Position numbers and translations under genes: made by a program. Shown in pieces: positions 1-16,330 of a DNA stretch of 64,000 nt (the first letter of the stretch is position 1; the number at the start of each line of letters is the position of its first letter). This DNA is from Trogon surrucura (taxonomy: Eukaryota; Chordata; Aves; Trogoniformes; Trogonidae), in the NCBI GenBank assembly GCA_020746105.1, contig CM036622.1, positions 37,487,477-37,551,476 of the forward strand, read 5' to 3'. The notes below the pieces were generated by a model. It did no database searches, had not been told where the DNA came from, and worked only from the letters and a program-made list of their open reading frames with translations.

Positions 1-2664
1 AACCTTGCATAGGCTATATAATTTCTCACCAATTTCAACCATGTTGGCTTAGGATAGTTAAATAAAATTGGTCTTCCAGAGTATTTATGGACAGAATGAA
101 CGGCAGAAAACGAAAATACTGCCAAGGTACTTCAAGAGTGCTTAATTCACTCTACTGAAGCTACTCAATCCTTCCTGCAAGAGAGAAAAGCATCATGAGC
201 CATTACCAAATGGTGAGTTTCTTTGTAAGCTGTTCATCTAAGCTCAATACCACAATTTTGTGTATTTGTGCAATGTGTTAAATTGCAAATGTTCTGAGGC
301 AGAAACCATTTCCCACCCTCCTCTGATTTGCAGAGGGTTTAGCATACTGGTACCCTGACAAAGTGCTTAACCAAATAATAAAAGTCATCATCCCAATAAC
401 TCAAGGCGCTTTGCGGAAAGTTTAATAAGATCTGAGAAGCAAGTATTTCAGGAGGAACCAAGTAGGAGCTGGAGGACAACCATCCTCCGACCAAGAATGG
501 GCTCTTAATGAGTGTATTAACTCCCAACAGTCCTAACACTTCACAGGCCCCATGATACTGAAGGACTTTGGATAATATAACCTTAGATTTAAAAATTATC
601 TTTACTCTTTCACTCATCAGCCCTTTGAGAATCCTGATTGCAGGCAGACCTGTTCCTAGTTGTTTTTTTTTAAAGTCCAACATATTTTCATTACTTTTGT
701 AAGCTTTGTCATTACAATCTTTTAATTTTTCCCTGTTAATATGTGCCACAAAACAAGTGGTGGAGTCACGATCCCTGGAGGTGTTTAAGGAGAGGCTGGA
801 TGTGGCCCTTAGCGCCGCGGTCTAACCAATGTGGTGGTGTTGGGTCATAGGCTGGACTTGATCTCAGAGGTCTCTTCCAGCCTCAACAATTCTGTGATTT
901 TGTGACTCTGTAATACTGCTTTTCTAGGTTATCTTCTACGTGGACCAAGATCACCTGGAGCTGCTGATGCCGAGACCTACTCATGTCATACTTTGTTCTC
1001 TATGTTTTACAAGATTTATTAGTACTTGCTTCAGTGTGCAACTGCAAAATATAAGCAATAAAATTTCTTCACATTTTACCAAAGTATCTTCCTTTGAAAA
1101 TTAAAACACAGAAGTTGTCACTGGACTGTAAGATTAGGCAAAGAGTGTACAATGGACATGGTCTCATCTCAATCCCTTACGTGATCTGTGCTACTCTGTT
1201 TCAATTTCATTTAACATTTGGTTCAGATGTGTTGCATATACTGAGAATTACATTTCATTAACGATATATTCTGCAAAACTGAACTATTATATGGCTGGTG
1301 ATATCACAGCAATTTAAAAAATGCTATTTTAAAGATTTGCAAAATACCCACACCATGTTTGTTAAAATGTATTTGTTGCATTAGGCCCACAAATTATCAA
1401 ACCATCACACTATGTGTTTTGAACATAAACCCAACACAATTAAAGAAACAAACCACTGCAATTTAATAGCAACAATCTCACTTTACAAGATAGCAATGAT
1501 GGAAACTTTGAAAAGGAATCTGAAAAAGAACATAATTAAAAATGACAGATTTAAGACAACAGAAAACTGAAAATCAAATAGCACAATAATTCTAGTACGT
1601 GGAAATTTTAACCAGAATGTTTACTCGACTCAGCATCCTGATTAGTAAGTGACACTGTATTACCAGCACATATTGACATCTGATAAATACTATTTCTTTA
1701 AAGTAGTATTTTTTCTGTTCAGTGACCCTGCACAGACTGACAGTGAGTAACCCAGACCCCAGAGCTGGTTCACATGTGGTCAGGAGCAAAATTCCTAAAC
1801 ATAGAAAGAAAGGACCTAGAACGTGTGTCATGAGTAAAACGTAACTTGCTGCTAATATGGTGATTTCAATACTCACTGCACGCCACAAATATTATTTTAG
1901 ATTTCTTTTATGACATATACCACTTCCAAACATGAATCAAAGCAAAATAGAGGTGATGTGGCTTTGTGGATGAAGAGAAGCATTAGCCTGGGAACTAGTA
2001 AATCAGGATTCAGTTACTGGCTCAAGCCCAGACTCTCAGGTAAGACATTCAGTAAGATGAAAATTACACTGGCCTCCTAAGAAAACCTTGCAATTTACTG
2101 AAAAAAAAAAAAGAGTAATTAATCTGAGTCAGGGCTTATTATTAAAAATTAAATAGGAACTCTAACACTTTCTCCAGTCACTTTAGAGATTACATAATAA
2201 TTAACTTTATTAAGCATGACTGCTGCTAATGCTGAGTAAAAATAATTGAATGAAAAGTGATAAACTGAATGTATACAAAGGATTCCACAAGGGAGAAAGC
2301 CACAATACTTTCCCTTCTTTAAACCCAATTCATGAAGAAGTGAGAAGTGTGCAATAAGTCTGAGTACCGCTAGAAATCTCAAGAGTGAAAACTAGTCCCA
2401 CAGGAACTGTGACTCCATAGAGAATTTTGGTGATACCAGGATTTCATTTCCAAAGTCTTCACTGATACTTAAGCAAATAATTACATATTTATCAAGAGAG
2501 GGAGGATACTTTTCTGAAAAAGGGTCTACATTGCAGTATTGCCTGAAGTTCATGACTGCATAAGAAAATGTGTAAGTCACACAAGCATAAATACGCACAG
2601 CAAATGTGAAAGCAAAGTATTTTTCTTATTAAATAATGTAAAATAATGTCATGACCATCAACAG
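1..2664. other. Downstream flank of FAM171A1
   Basis: AT-rich intergenic or extended 3' UTR sequence. Apart from the CR1 3' end at 757-913 I see no gene, RNA or conserved motif. The open frames here (for example 339-749 and 1592-1888, minus) look like chance frames. In other vertebrates the next gene on this side is NMT2; no part of it is recognisable. Confidence 0.6.
757..913 (+). mobile_element. CR1 LINE, 3' end fragment
   Basis: Begins in the coding end of CR1 (GTGGTGGAGTCACGATCC, the part encoding VVES.SLE) and runs through the 3' UTR to the repeated tail ATTCTGTGATTTTGTGACTC. It is strongly 5'-truncated, as most CR1 copies are, and moderately diverged. Confidence 0.85.
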
Positions 2665-2701
2665 AGGAAAAAATCCACACAGATACTTTTTGCAGTTTAT
2701 T
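2665..2701 (-). terminator. FAM171A1: Candidate polyadenylation signal of FAM171A1
   Basis: On the minus strand AATAAA occupies 2701-2696. About 15-25 bases downstream is a G/T-rich stretch (GTATCTGTGTGG, then a T-run), the usual arrangement for a cleavage and polyadenylation site. This is the best-formed of the four hexamers seen downstream of the stop codon. No transcript evidence is available here. Confidence 0.5.
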
Positions 2702-3837
2702 TTCAATTATAGTTTTTGGATAACCAAGCAGCTCTGTATGGAGAAAGCACAGAAGAGTCACTCTGGCACTTTTGGATAGTACATTTTTTTTTTTTCCCAA
2801 AAAAATTTTTCTAGACACATTCAGTCCACTTGCTCGGTCCATTGTCCATTTTATATGAGCATGATTTGCTCATATGGTTCCAGAGGAAACTAACAATATA
2901 TACAGTCAATGAAACTATCTTCTTGGCTACTCTGGGCCCTTTAAAATGTCTTCTAAGTCTATCCTGGCTAAACAGAATCCACAATATACATGATAGCTAC
3001 AGAATATACCGTACTGAAATGAGAAATGCTCAGCACAAAGTGGGACTCTTGGCATGCAGCTTAAAATAAAAGGTAGAAGTTCAGAAGTTTACAAAATCCC
3101 AAATGGGGTCAATTAAAAGGAGTTAGCAAAAGAAGGGACTGTTCATTGTTACTGTAAAAAAGGCACTTTGAGTAAATGGGACCAGAATTGGAGGAATCTT
3201 AGTCGACACAAAGTTCAGTTTGGTTTCATAAAAAGGCTTCAATGCTAAGGGATGCTACTCAAGTTTCCTGCAGTTTTACATTAAAATAAATTGCTGAGTA
3301 GTTCATAATAAAGGACATAAAATGTTTACAACCAACTTGTAAAACTAAGAAAAGCATAGTATAAGCAAAATAGTACTAAAAGCAGCAATGCATAGCCTTT
3401 CATTGAGATAATGCACGATTTTGGACACCATGTGTCAAACTCTTGTTTTTGAGATACTTTCAGTAGCATTATCAACATAAAATTGGCCTACAAAACAAAC
3501 GCTTTACCAGCTCCCATTCATAAGGAGATTGAGGTCATAAACCAGCCAAAACAATTTGTCAGTATTTTCAACATCCTGGATGACCAATATCAAGTATATG
3601 GAACAACAATCACACTCTTTGTTCAGCTATCTCACTGGAGGCAGCCGTTAAATCAGAGGAATGATTTTAATTCTTTTCTAACATTTACACAGTAATGCAT
3701 TTAAGTTCTTTCAAATGTTGCTCACCACAGTTTGTTTTTCTCTTTTCTCTCCACAACAAAAAAAAAAATCAAGCACTTCCACAGAAAGAATATTTGGCAA
3801 TTTTATACTCCACTGAATGGTGGATTTTCACAATAGC
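2680..3837 (-). other. FAM171A1: Putative 3' UTR of FAM171A1
   Basis: This AT-rich sequence directly follows the TGA at 3840-3838 and shows no credible coding frame. Its proposed end rests on the AATAAA at 2701-2696. Short A-rich and T-rich runs occur at 3759-3769 and 2786-2797. The length, about 1.15 kb, is an inference. A second hexamer, ATTAAA at 3671-3666, would give a much shorter UTR. AATAAA hexamers at 2211-2206 and 1018-1013 would extend it. Confidence 0.55.
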
Positions 3838-5539
3838 TCACTTTAGATTGAAAGTCATTAGTGGTCTTTCCTCTCTTTTCTGCCAAGGACTCTTCTTATC
3901 TTCACCTTGGTCATCTTCCTCATCCTCCTCATCCTCCTCATCATCTTGAACTGATGTTCCGTGTTCAGGACTAGTTAATGGCTCTGGTTTGGTATCCACA
4001 GTTCTTGTTTCCTCCTGCAGGCTGGGCAGCTGCACGCCACTTCTCTTACTAGTGCCTTCTAGCAGGCAGCGTAGAGCATTGTCCTCAGGGCTACAAACTG
4101 CTGTTCCACACTCGCTGCCACTTTGGTCCATATCATCCAAGTACACAAGTTGCGTGTAAGCTGTGCTATCTGAAACCTTCCGCTCTCTCTGCTGGTGCTC
4201 TTGCACAGGTGGGTGACTCTGCGGCGCAGACAGATGATCTCCTCTTCCTTTTCGGGCCGATTTTGGTTCATTCATGTCAACACCAGAGTCCAAACTGGCG
4301 TCGTTACTCCCATTCCTACCAGCTCTTTGGAGATCGATGTATGAATGTCTAACATGAGCATTTGAACGCCCATCTAGAGAAACAAACCACGCTCGAGGGT
4401 GAGGCAATGGCTTTCCACCTCCTAGTTCCATCAAAGCCTTTTCTGTAAGAAGCTGCACTTCGCTGTTCATTTGAGCCAGGGATGCATCGTTCAGTGAGGC
4501 AGGAATGGAAATAGATTCAGACATGGAAGCGTTTTGTTGACTCCACTCAGCTGCACCTGCATCTTGCAAATGTTGATGAGATATTGCTTGGGATGCCAAC
4601 TGTTGGGGTTGCAGCTGTTGTGGGGGGTGTGGAAAAAGCCGCGCGTGAGGGTTAGGAAGCTCGGCCTGAAGTCTTTCTATATCGATATGCTGGTCAGCCG
4701 GGACAACCAGTGGCTGGCTAACAAAAGGGTGTTCTCCTGGCAACTTCATGTAATGACCCGGGATGACCAACGCAGGCAGAACTTTTCTGTAAACACTGTC
4801 ATTGACTTGGTCAACAGAATTGCAGCAGATCAACTGACCTGGTCGAGGGAAAGATGTAGGTCTTTCAAGGTGATCAACTGAACGAGACATCATACAATCA
4901 GTAGGTCTGCAGTCCAGCAGCTCTTTTTCGGGGGCTGAAGGAGTGGGGTATATTTGTTCCTGAATATTGTATTTACTTCCAGTAGCAATATGGTTCATGG
5001 ATACTTGAATTTCTCTCTCTTGCTTTTCAAATAAAGGCTGAGACAGCATAGCATTATAACTTCTCCTATACTCATCTTTGATAGGGGACTCATAGCCTTC
5101 AGCTGTTTCTGTAGATTTTCTTGTCTTTAAAGGAAAACTATCTGCTGATTTATGGTAATCTTTTCTTAGAGACCCGCTGGGAGTCAGGTCATCCAAGGAA
5201 ATTCTGCTCTTGTCTTTCTCCTTGTCAGAGAGCAGTTCCTCTCGGGAGCTAAACTCCTGGGAAGTACTGAATGAGTGTTTGAGCATAGGTGTATGCATAT
5301 CTGCTTCTCCACTGGGTGATACCATCTCCATGTGGACAGCACTGATTAATTCCTTTGCACCTGAGTTTTCAGTGTGTCCATTGCTAGCAACAGACAACCC
5401 GCCAGGAAATTCTGACTCGCGACGTGAAAATATTAAATTTATATGGGACATTGAGGTTGCTTGATCCTTCTTAGAAGTGTCCAGTGCTGTCGAAAGTTGC
5501 AGTTTCTTATGATGCTGACGTGGTCTTAAGCATTTCCTT
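3838..5539 (-). CDS. FAM171A1: FAM171A1 (astroprincin), terminal coding exon: cytoplasmic tail
   Basis: This exon encodes 566 residues and the stop codon, nearly the whole intracellular region of a single-pass type I membrane protein. The acceptor AG lies at 5541-5540. The first base completes an Arg codon begun in the previous exon, giving YYC-R-RKC across the junction. The open frame continues upstream to an ATG at 5589, but those codons are intron. The tail is Ser/Thr/Pro-rich and low in complexity. It carries stretches I recognise from vertebrate FAM171A1: SMSHINL, TPMLKHS, ICCNSVDQVNDSVYRKVLPA, VQLLTEKALMELGGGKPLPH and ASLDSGVDMNEPKSA. It ends with an Asp/Glu run, then KKSPWQKREERPL and a final FNLK. 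FAM171A2 and FAM171B differ in these stretches. The human protein is known as astroprincin and has been reported to influence cell shape; no enzymatic domain is known or seen. The identity is from recalled family sequence, not a search. Confidence 0.96.
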
Positions 5540-8741
<3,202 letters not shown>

Positions 8742-8858
8742 CTGGGATAGTAGGGGACATAGCTGCAACCCAGTAGCCCAGCTGAGGTGCAATGTAAGTC
8801 CAAGTCAGCTGATTTCCCTCTTGTTGTACAATGCCCAAACTACTCTTCAGCCATGTCC
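8742..8858 (-). CDS. FAM171A1: FAM171A1 exon, membrane-proximal part of the extracellular domain
   Basis: This 117-nt exon (39 codons) has an acceptor TTGCAG ending at 8859 and a donor GTAAGA starting at 8741. It is phase 1 at both ends. The translation includes [30 protein letters not shown] and a final IP-G, the well-conserved end of the FAM171 ectodomain. It joins in frame to the preceding exon (DQKF-G) and the following exon (G-PVV). Because the exon is symmetric, skipping it would remove 39 residues without shifting the frame. Confidence 0.94.
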
Positions 8859-11800
8859 CTGCAAATGTAAAGGTTGTAGGAAGGTGTTAAAAATATACTC
8901 ACACCTTCCTCTGCAAACAAGAGAAAAGCAAGCTGTAGCAAAACGTATCAATGCGCCGTAGGGGCTGCGTGCATTGCTGTGAAGTCAGAGATGGTGCCTT
9001 CTACGTCTCTGGCATTTGGCATCTCCTGCAAGCAGTCACCCCCATGCCCTTCTCAGAAGCTCGGTACACAAAAAGCATTTAAGATTAAATAAAACTAATA
9101 AGTTGCCAAAAAGGGTTAAAAGAAAATAATTATTGCCATATTAGATTCCCCTTTTTTGAAGAAGGATACTCCTGAAGCTGATTCTATGCAGGCAGCCCAC
9201 TTAAGAACTGTATTTCAAGAGACATCACATCTCCCAGACCACAACTGAGTTCTGCAGAGCACCCTTCCATCAGCTCTGGCTGCCAACTTCTAGAAGACTG
9301 AAGAAAATACCTCCTCAAAATGTAGGGTTTCCTATGCAGAAAACAAGCTTACGAATGTTACTGCCAAGAAATGGAGAATTAAGTTGCACCTTCGCTTTGA
9401 TTTAGCAGCGTTAGCCATTCAGAATGCATATACATCCAGGAATCCTGTTCGGTAATGGATGACGAGTTTTGTAAAAAAGTGCTTCTCAGAGGAAATGTAA
9501 TACATTTTTTAGAATTATCAAATGATCATTTCAAAATAAGTAAGATTGATAATTTTAAAGCAATGTGTTTAAGTTCACCTAACTCTTAAGTAGTCCAGAT
9601 TGATAATGTACACTAGTTGAGAGCTGTTCTATTTTCAGAAGATAAATTTTGTTGCAAGACTCGGGCTATGAAAAACCTTTACAATTGAATCAGCAGTATG
9701 CCTTTTTGTAATTTATTAAGACCCCTGAGTCTGGGGCTGCAGAAGAAAAATTTCACCCTAGATTCTGATATATTAAATATTCAGTACAGCTTGCAGACTG
9801 CTCCCATATACAGCTCTTTGAAAGAAACACAGAATTGCTGGCCTGAACACCGGGAGCAGTTGCTGGGAAGCCTCTCCAGCACCAAGCAGCATTTCCTGAT
9901 TCTGTAGCTCTGGCTCAGCATCTCTTGTGGCTGCTCAAACAGGGGGCAGTAACTCTCTGAGGAGGTTGTCCCCACACTTTGGTGGTCACTACCAGGAGGG
10001 CTGATCTGTGCAGCAGAGAAGGGATAAACCCCTCTGCACTTCTGCAGCACAGCTCTGTCTTCTTGTGCAAAGCGTGGGGACGGAATGCTGCCTTTCCCTT
10101 ACTCAGCTTCAAACGCTCACTTTAAAGGCAAGCTGCATCTTGTGATTCCCTTTCCTTTAAATAGTCTCCTGCATGTAATTCCCAAAGCGGTGCTCTTCAT
10201 CAGGCATCACTCAGGACTAAGTACAACCATTTGTGGATGACAGTCATGTGCATGCTTAGCAGTGAGCGCAGAACACACAGAAGAGATGCTGTTGTTGAGC
10301 TGTTTTTAATACCGCTGAGATCTTCATCATTTCCTCTGTGTTCCAAAGTTTATCCGTAGTGCAAATCCTGTATATATGAGAATGGTCTTTCTGAGTATTT
10401 ATTTCCTCTCTACTACTAATTTTTCCTATGTAAGCACACCCTTCAAGTCCATCATCTTTGGCTAATAATAAACCCATCTGAACATAGTGAAAGGTTTAGA
10501 AAAATACACGTCTGAGAGGATTTCTAGATCTAAGTGACTGTTACTGCCAGACAGCGACTCTATATTTGAAACCAAACTGGGCAACAAGAGAAAGGAACTA
10601 CTGACGTAATCTTCAGTTTTCCAAGTACCATTTCCAGTCTGCATAGGGTAGCAACAACCCGAAAAGTAATTTTGATTCACAACATCAAAAGGACCAAAAT
10701 CTGTGCACAGAGATTTGCACACATGGCATGCATAAATGTCCTACCAGAACACTCTGATATAGCCAGTAGTTTACCTCTTTCAGAGAAACATTACCAGGAA
10801 GAATAGAATTGAATTGTTCACAGTTATATGTGAAATTTCTGGAAAAAATGGAAAAAGTATATTCATTTTCTCCACTAAGATGGCCACTATCCCTTCAGAT
10901 TTTCTACCTATGCGCTTTTTGTGAAGATGTCATTTTTTCTCACACAATGAGAATATGCTCCAACTATTTAAATATGCAACTATGTGAAACAAAACTTTAA
11001 GACTAGAAGAGATATAAGAAAAATAATGGAAGGACCTGGATGACAAATTCACCATGCTTCCCATACTTTTCCTACCGTCTTAAAATTCACACACAAGCAG
11101 AACACACTCATGGAATTTAGCAAAGTTCATTATCTAGATGCAGCTACCTCCTTGAGCAGCAGTTCCTATCGATTCCCTCACTAGGGGGAACTTGTGTCCA
11201 GCTTGCCTTATTCACATTACACTGCATTCTAATGAACACAATCCTCCTAATGCCTCTTTAAAAGCCTTTTGCTCAGTAATACTCTGATTGCATAATGCAG
11301 CGATCAAGCAGCTAACAGAGGCTCCACTCTTATCGCTGCGAGCAGAGCTCAGCTGCCATCCTGCCAAGCAAGCAGCAGCTCAGATTGCTCATGTTTTAGC
11401 ATCGAGAGGAATCTCTGCCTTTGCAATGGAAGCAAACAACAGAGTCAACTGCACAAGGTCAGTCAGGTTTCACGCTTGTCTTCCGCTCGTTTAGGTCACC
11501 CGTTTTTGCTAACCACTGGATACACTCGAGGAAGTGTACTGGTCTGCATAACACTTGGGAAAAATGCAATTCCCTTTCTCTGTTATGGACAGTTAAGAGC
11601 TTCAAAAGCGTAACAGATACATCTGATATTGTTCATCTTCAAGCAAAAGGGATGAAGCTTTTGTTGACCATACCCTGCATATTAGTATGTGATGACAGCT
11701 GGGAAATAATTGCTTTTTAAATGGCACTGTCTCAAGTTCCTTCATCAGGGCAAAAACAAGTGCAGGTTTCTGGGAACCACAGGTACATCAGCTCATCAGC

Positions 11801-14800
11801 TGCCTTTCTTCATACTTTTCTGGGCCAGCATTTTGGTGATAAACTCACCTCTTATACTTCCACCATCTCATACCAATAGTTCACCAATAAAACCAAGCAT
11901 CCTCCTGCATGGTAGCATGAAGCGGATAAAGAACTCAACAATTCACAACAGCAGTAGCAAAACAGGTTTTGAGTGGAAACAGTTGAAACATAAAGTCCTG
12001 TATAGTTTCTTATGTATTCAACTAGCCAAAGCCAACACAGTATTACTGAATGGAACTGATATGCCTTCAGCATTCTGCCAATCCATCGGAGTGCTTCCAT
12101 GTCTTTTATCCTTCATAGGTTCTAATATTCCGGTCACTCTTCAGCTATCATTAAACACCAAGCAGTGTTCTTGCAGCTCCCTACGTGCAATGCCTTGCTG
12201 TAATGACTAACGTTGAACCTTCTAATGAGCAAAATCCCATCACGTTGTACTTACTGACTGTGCAGCTCTTAGTGTTTCAAGCTGCCTTGAGCAAGCAAGA
12301 GCTCATTGCTGTGTAGCCTTGAGAATGAACTCCCTGCCCCATCCCACATTCTTCCTTGCAGCAGGAAACAAGATGCTTTCCTGTTCTAAAAATGCACTAA
12401 CTGCTGTCTGTGTTCTCAACATACTTGCTCTTGTGAGCAAGGGAGAAGACTGAGGGACAGCGAGTAAAGAACTTTTTCCATTTTTCTGTCCTGTCCTATC
12501 CACTAGCCTGCAAATGCAGTAAGGACAAGTTTTATTCATTTTCTACAGTGCAGACGGGATTACAACTGCAGAAGAAGTAAGCAAAAGGACTTAGGCGGGA
12601 GGAGAGGTCTTATCTCCCTGCACAGCTAAGTGTTATGATAATTCATTATTTTCCAAACATCCTGTAACATCTACTTCTCCCTTCTGCTCAGGTCAGCACG
12701 ATGGACTAGCTTCACTGCTATTAAGTTTTATGTATGATGTGCAATAATTGTTAAGTAACAAGCAACACATGATTATAAGTAAAAAGCAGTACAAATAACT
12801 GGATGTAATGGAACTTATAACTTTTGTTCAAGACTGTGTAGTTCCAAAGAAAACATGTCAATGCACCTTTGGAGCAGAAACAGCAAGTTCAGTATAGTTT
12901 GTAAGCACTGCATGATTTGGGTCAATCTGCCATTAATTCTTAAAGAGTGTCTGGTGCTTCACAGAAAACTTCTATATATAGAGACATTATTGCTTAAAGA
13001 TCATTTTTACATTTCTCTTCCTCTTTTTCCTCTATTACTGCTCAGTGGAGCCAACATGCTGATCCAGGATTCAAGTCAGGGGAGCTGTCTCCTGGCTTAA
13101 ACTAATGGCAGCAGAAGAACCACGAAGTTTCTTAACTCTTTCCTCACCAAAATTATTTTTGGTATTACTCACTTTTTGGAATAAATGGTGTCATTTAACA
13201 AATTGCTACTTAAAAAGCTTACAAAACAGCTACCCAGCACTCCTTTGTATAAGCACTTAAAAGCAAGGTAAGAGAACTACCATCACTAACACTACAAAGA
13301 ATATAAAAATGAGAGTACTTTAAAAGAAATACAAATCAAAACCACAATCAGATAAAGATGGCTGAGCTCCATATGGTTGCAAATATACCCAAATATCAGA
13401 GACAAGTTGAAGATTTCAGCAGAGCAGCAGCAATAAATTCCGCTAGAGAGAAACATCGTAATACTATGGAGTAACTTTGATTCTGATGAACATGCTTATC
13501 TCAGGCAGCTTTTAGGACTTGCCAATCGAGGCAAGAGAGTGTTGCCGTGAGTAAATTTAACATCAAAAGGTTTGCACACTAAATCTCTGTTTCAACACAC
13601 AGTCTGCACTAAAAATGCCTTTTTGTAATTTCATTTAATATACTTCTAAATCAGATTGAAAAATGGCACTTTCAGCAAGGCGAAGGTCCAGATGGGCATC
13701 TATTGCAGAAAAACCATTACAGAACAGCTATTCTAGGCTACTTCCCTGCACGATCAGGTCACTGCACATATGGTAGGCCTGCCCAGAAGAAGAGACATCC
13801 TATTCTCTTAAAGGCACAAACTATTCAATGTGACAGCTTACTGGATCCAGGCACCACAAATCATGATGCTTGTGAATAAGACATTACTTCCATATTTTAA
13901 AGCAACACCTTGCTACATTAAATTACTCTGTACTGAAATCCAGGGAACTGTATGCCTCTCTGGTTTCCACCTGTGCGATGGTGCACGCAGATAATCCTCC
14001 AGCAAATGGCAAACTTCCTACCGGCCCACGTGAGGCAGGACCCCGGGTCGTTCAGGCCACAGCGGGCCAGCCACTCTAGAGAGACACGCGTGATTCCTGT
14101 TAAACTCAAGAAGAAAGGAGACAAATTCCACTCTGGTGTGCTGGCTGCGAGGGCAGTTTGTTGCCTGGCACCCCAGCACCCTTCTCTCTGGGAGGATGCG
14201 TAACACCCCTCACTTCAGGTTTGAACATCCATTTCAGAGGCTCCCAGACGATCGCGGCTGCAGCGACTTCTGCTGACTTTGATTGTGGATTCTTCCTATC
14301 ACTGATCGAAACAGTTCTGGTAAATGACTGTCACAGGGGTGTGCTGCAGCCAGCACCTTCCCCTAAGGACACTCGTAAAGACTAAATATTCCTAGTGTTT
14401 AAATATATATGGTAGCTATGGTGGGGTTTTTTTCATTAATTATTTTTACATGTGAGCTTTTGGTAGGAAACTTTTCCATGGACCAAATACTGCTGGCTTT
14501 TTATGGTGTTTCTTTTTACTAGTGACAGAATCATCCAATCCTACTCAAGCAGGAAATCAAAATCATGCTATTTACAGCATGAATTATTTCCATCCAATAG
14601 ATTTGACAAATAAGAGGATTTAATTAACCAGAGAGCAAATTAAGCATAATCCCATTATATGAATTTATTTTTGTTCACAAGATTAACTTCCCTGGACAAA
14701 AGAGTTCTGGAAAGAAAAGGAAGATACTTTCAACAGTACTGTTTAATAGCATATATGTTTTAAATAAATATTCCTTAATGAGAAGTGCTTTTCTTTCAGC

Positions 14801-16330
14801 ACGGATCTCTTCTATGATGTCTCCGATGTCGTGTAAGATTACCCTGCTTAGGCAGAGATTCACAGTTAAATGGAGATACATGTGTCAAAAGGAATGAGGC
14901 AGGTTGTTATCAGACAGTGTGGGACAGCAAAGGATATTCAAAATATACCAATGCTGTTTCTAGAAGTAATTGATTTAGACGCTTCAAACAACAATGTTAC
15001 TACGGAGAGTTAATCAAGGGCAAGTTTGTGAAAACAACTTCCTAAAGCATGTTCTGACATACATAAATAGTAGCTTTTCATTCTACCAGCTGAAAGCTGC
15101 TTATCAGATTTCTTCTTCCAACTCAAAATCACCTCTAATCTGCATCAGCACGAGAAGTTTACTACAAAAGGATTTTTGGGGGGTTTTACTTTTGTTCAAT
15201 TTCTAAAAAGCTGAAAGCCACTGAAACTGGAAGTTGAAAAATCCCTTGCGTATTGGTAGAGATTACTCTCCTTGTCCCCCTCCCTCCAATGTACAGGGCT
15301 TTAAAAATGCACAGTATTTAAGTTAATATTACAATTTTGGTTTGGGAGTTGCTAGGCAACATCGAAAAAAATAAACATCCCTGCTCTGAGCTCATACTTT
15401 TATTATTCTTCCACTCTCACAGAATTTGTTACACAAGCCTTCCAGGGCTAAATCCTACTGCTGTTTTAGCACCACCACCACTATTTGTTGTACTGTAAGA
15501 GAAACGCTTTTAAATCACACCTTGGAAGACTTCTGCAAGGAAGTCTAATGGTTCAATTTATCACTAGTGTCTGAGAAGCTTTGTAGTTTTTGCCATCTCT
15601 AACAACTTTTCCCCTTAAATCACCTGTCAAGTATTTAACAAAAGAACATGCCAGTTTTCATTATTTAATAATGCCAAATACATCTGGGCAGAAGGCAGGG
15701 CATGTTGCCTGCAGAACTGCTTGCATTGCTTTGGTCCCCTCAGCATTTCCTTCCAGAATGCCAGAACAGAAGAGACTTATTAAGAAAATTACTTCCATAT
15801 GTAATTACAGGTTAATATCTGTATTTCAAAAGGTAATGCTTAGTTATGCCTGCTGGACCACCATCCCCAGTTACTGGTGGACGTGAAAGATACTGTCTTT
15901 AATATTCGCTTTATCACATTATTAATCACATTCAGTCACTGTCAAAATTATTAAACAAATAAAGCACAAGGTAATCTAAAACACTGTATGCCTTTTCCTT
16001 CATTCAGCCTCACACCACGCTCACATTCAGCTTCTGTTTTTCAAGCTGGAAGTATAAGCAGATGCACACTGGGATTTGACCTACCATCCCAAAGCCACAG
16101 AGGAAGGTTGTCCCACGTCCTCCTCAGACTCTTCTGCCCCACCCAGACACTTCACAGTCCTGCTCTATGCACTCCTGCCTGTGTTTCCACCAGTCTCCAA
16201 GTCCTCTCCAAGGGAAGCAGCTGCACAAGCACAACAGTTTTTTCCCTACTTCTGAAATGTTAAAGTTCACCTTCTCCCACCTTCTACTGCATGCCTTCTG
16301 TAGGTGGAGCTAAAGGGCCATCTACGTGAC

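Noticed and set aside
339-749. 136-codon minus-strand open frame in the downstream flank
   Set aside because: AT-rich, no domain, and it precedes a CR1 end; no link to NMT2, the expected neighbour.
11710-12210. 166-codon plus-strand open frame
   Set aside because: Antisense within the 14-kb intron; no family resemblance, and overlapping frames are also open. Probably chance.
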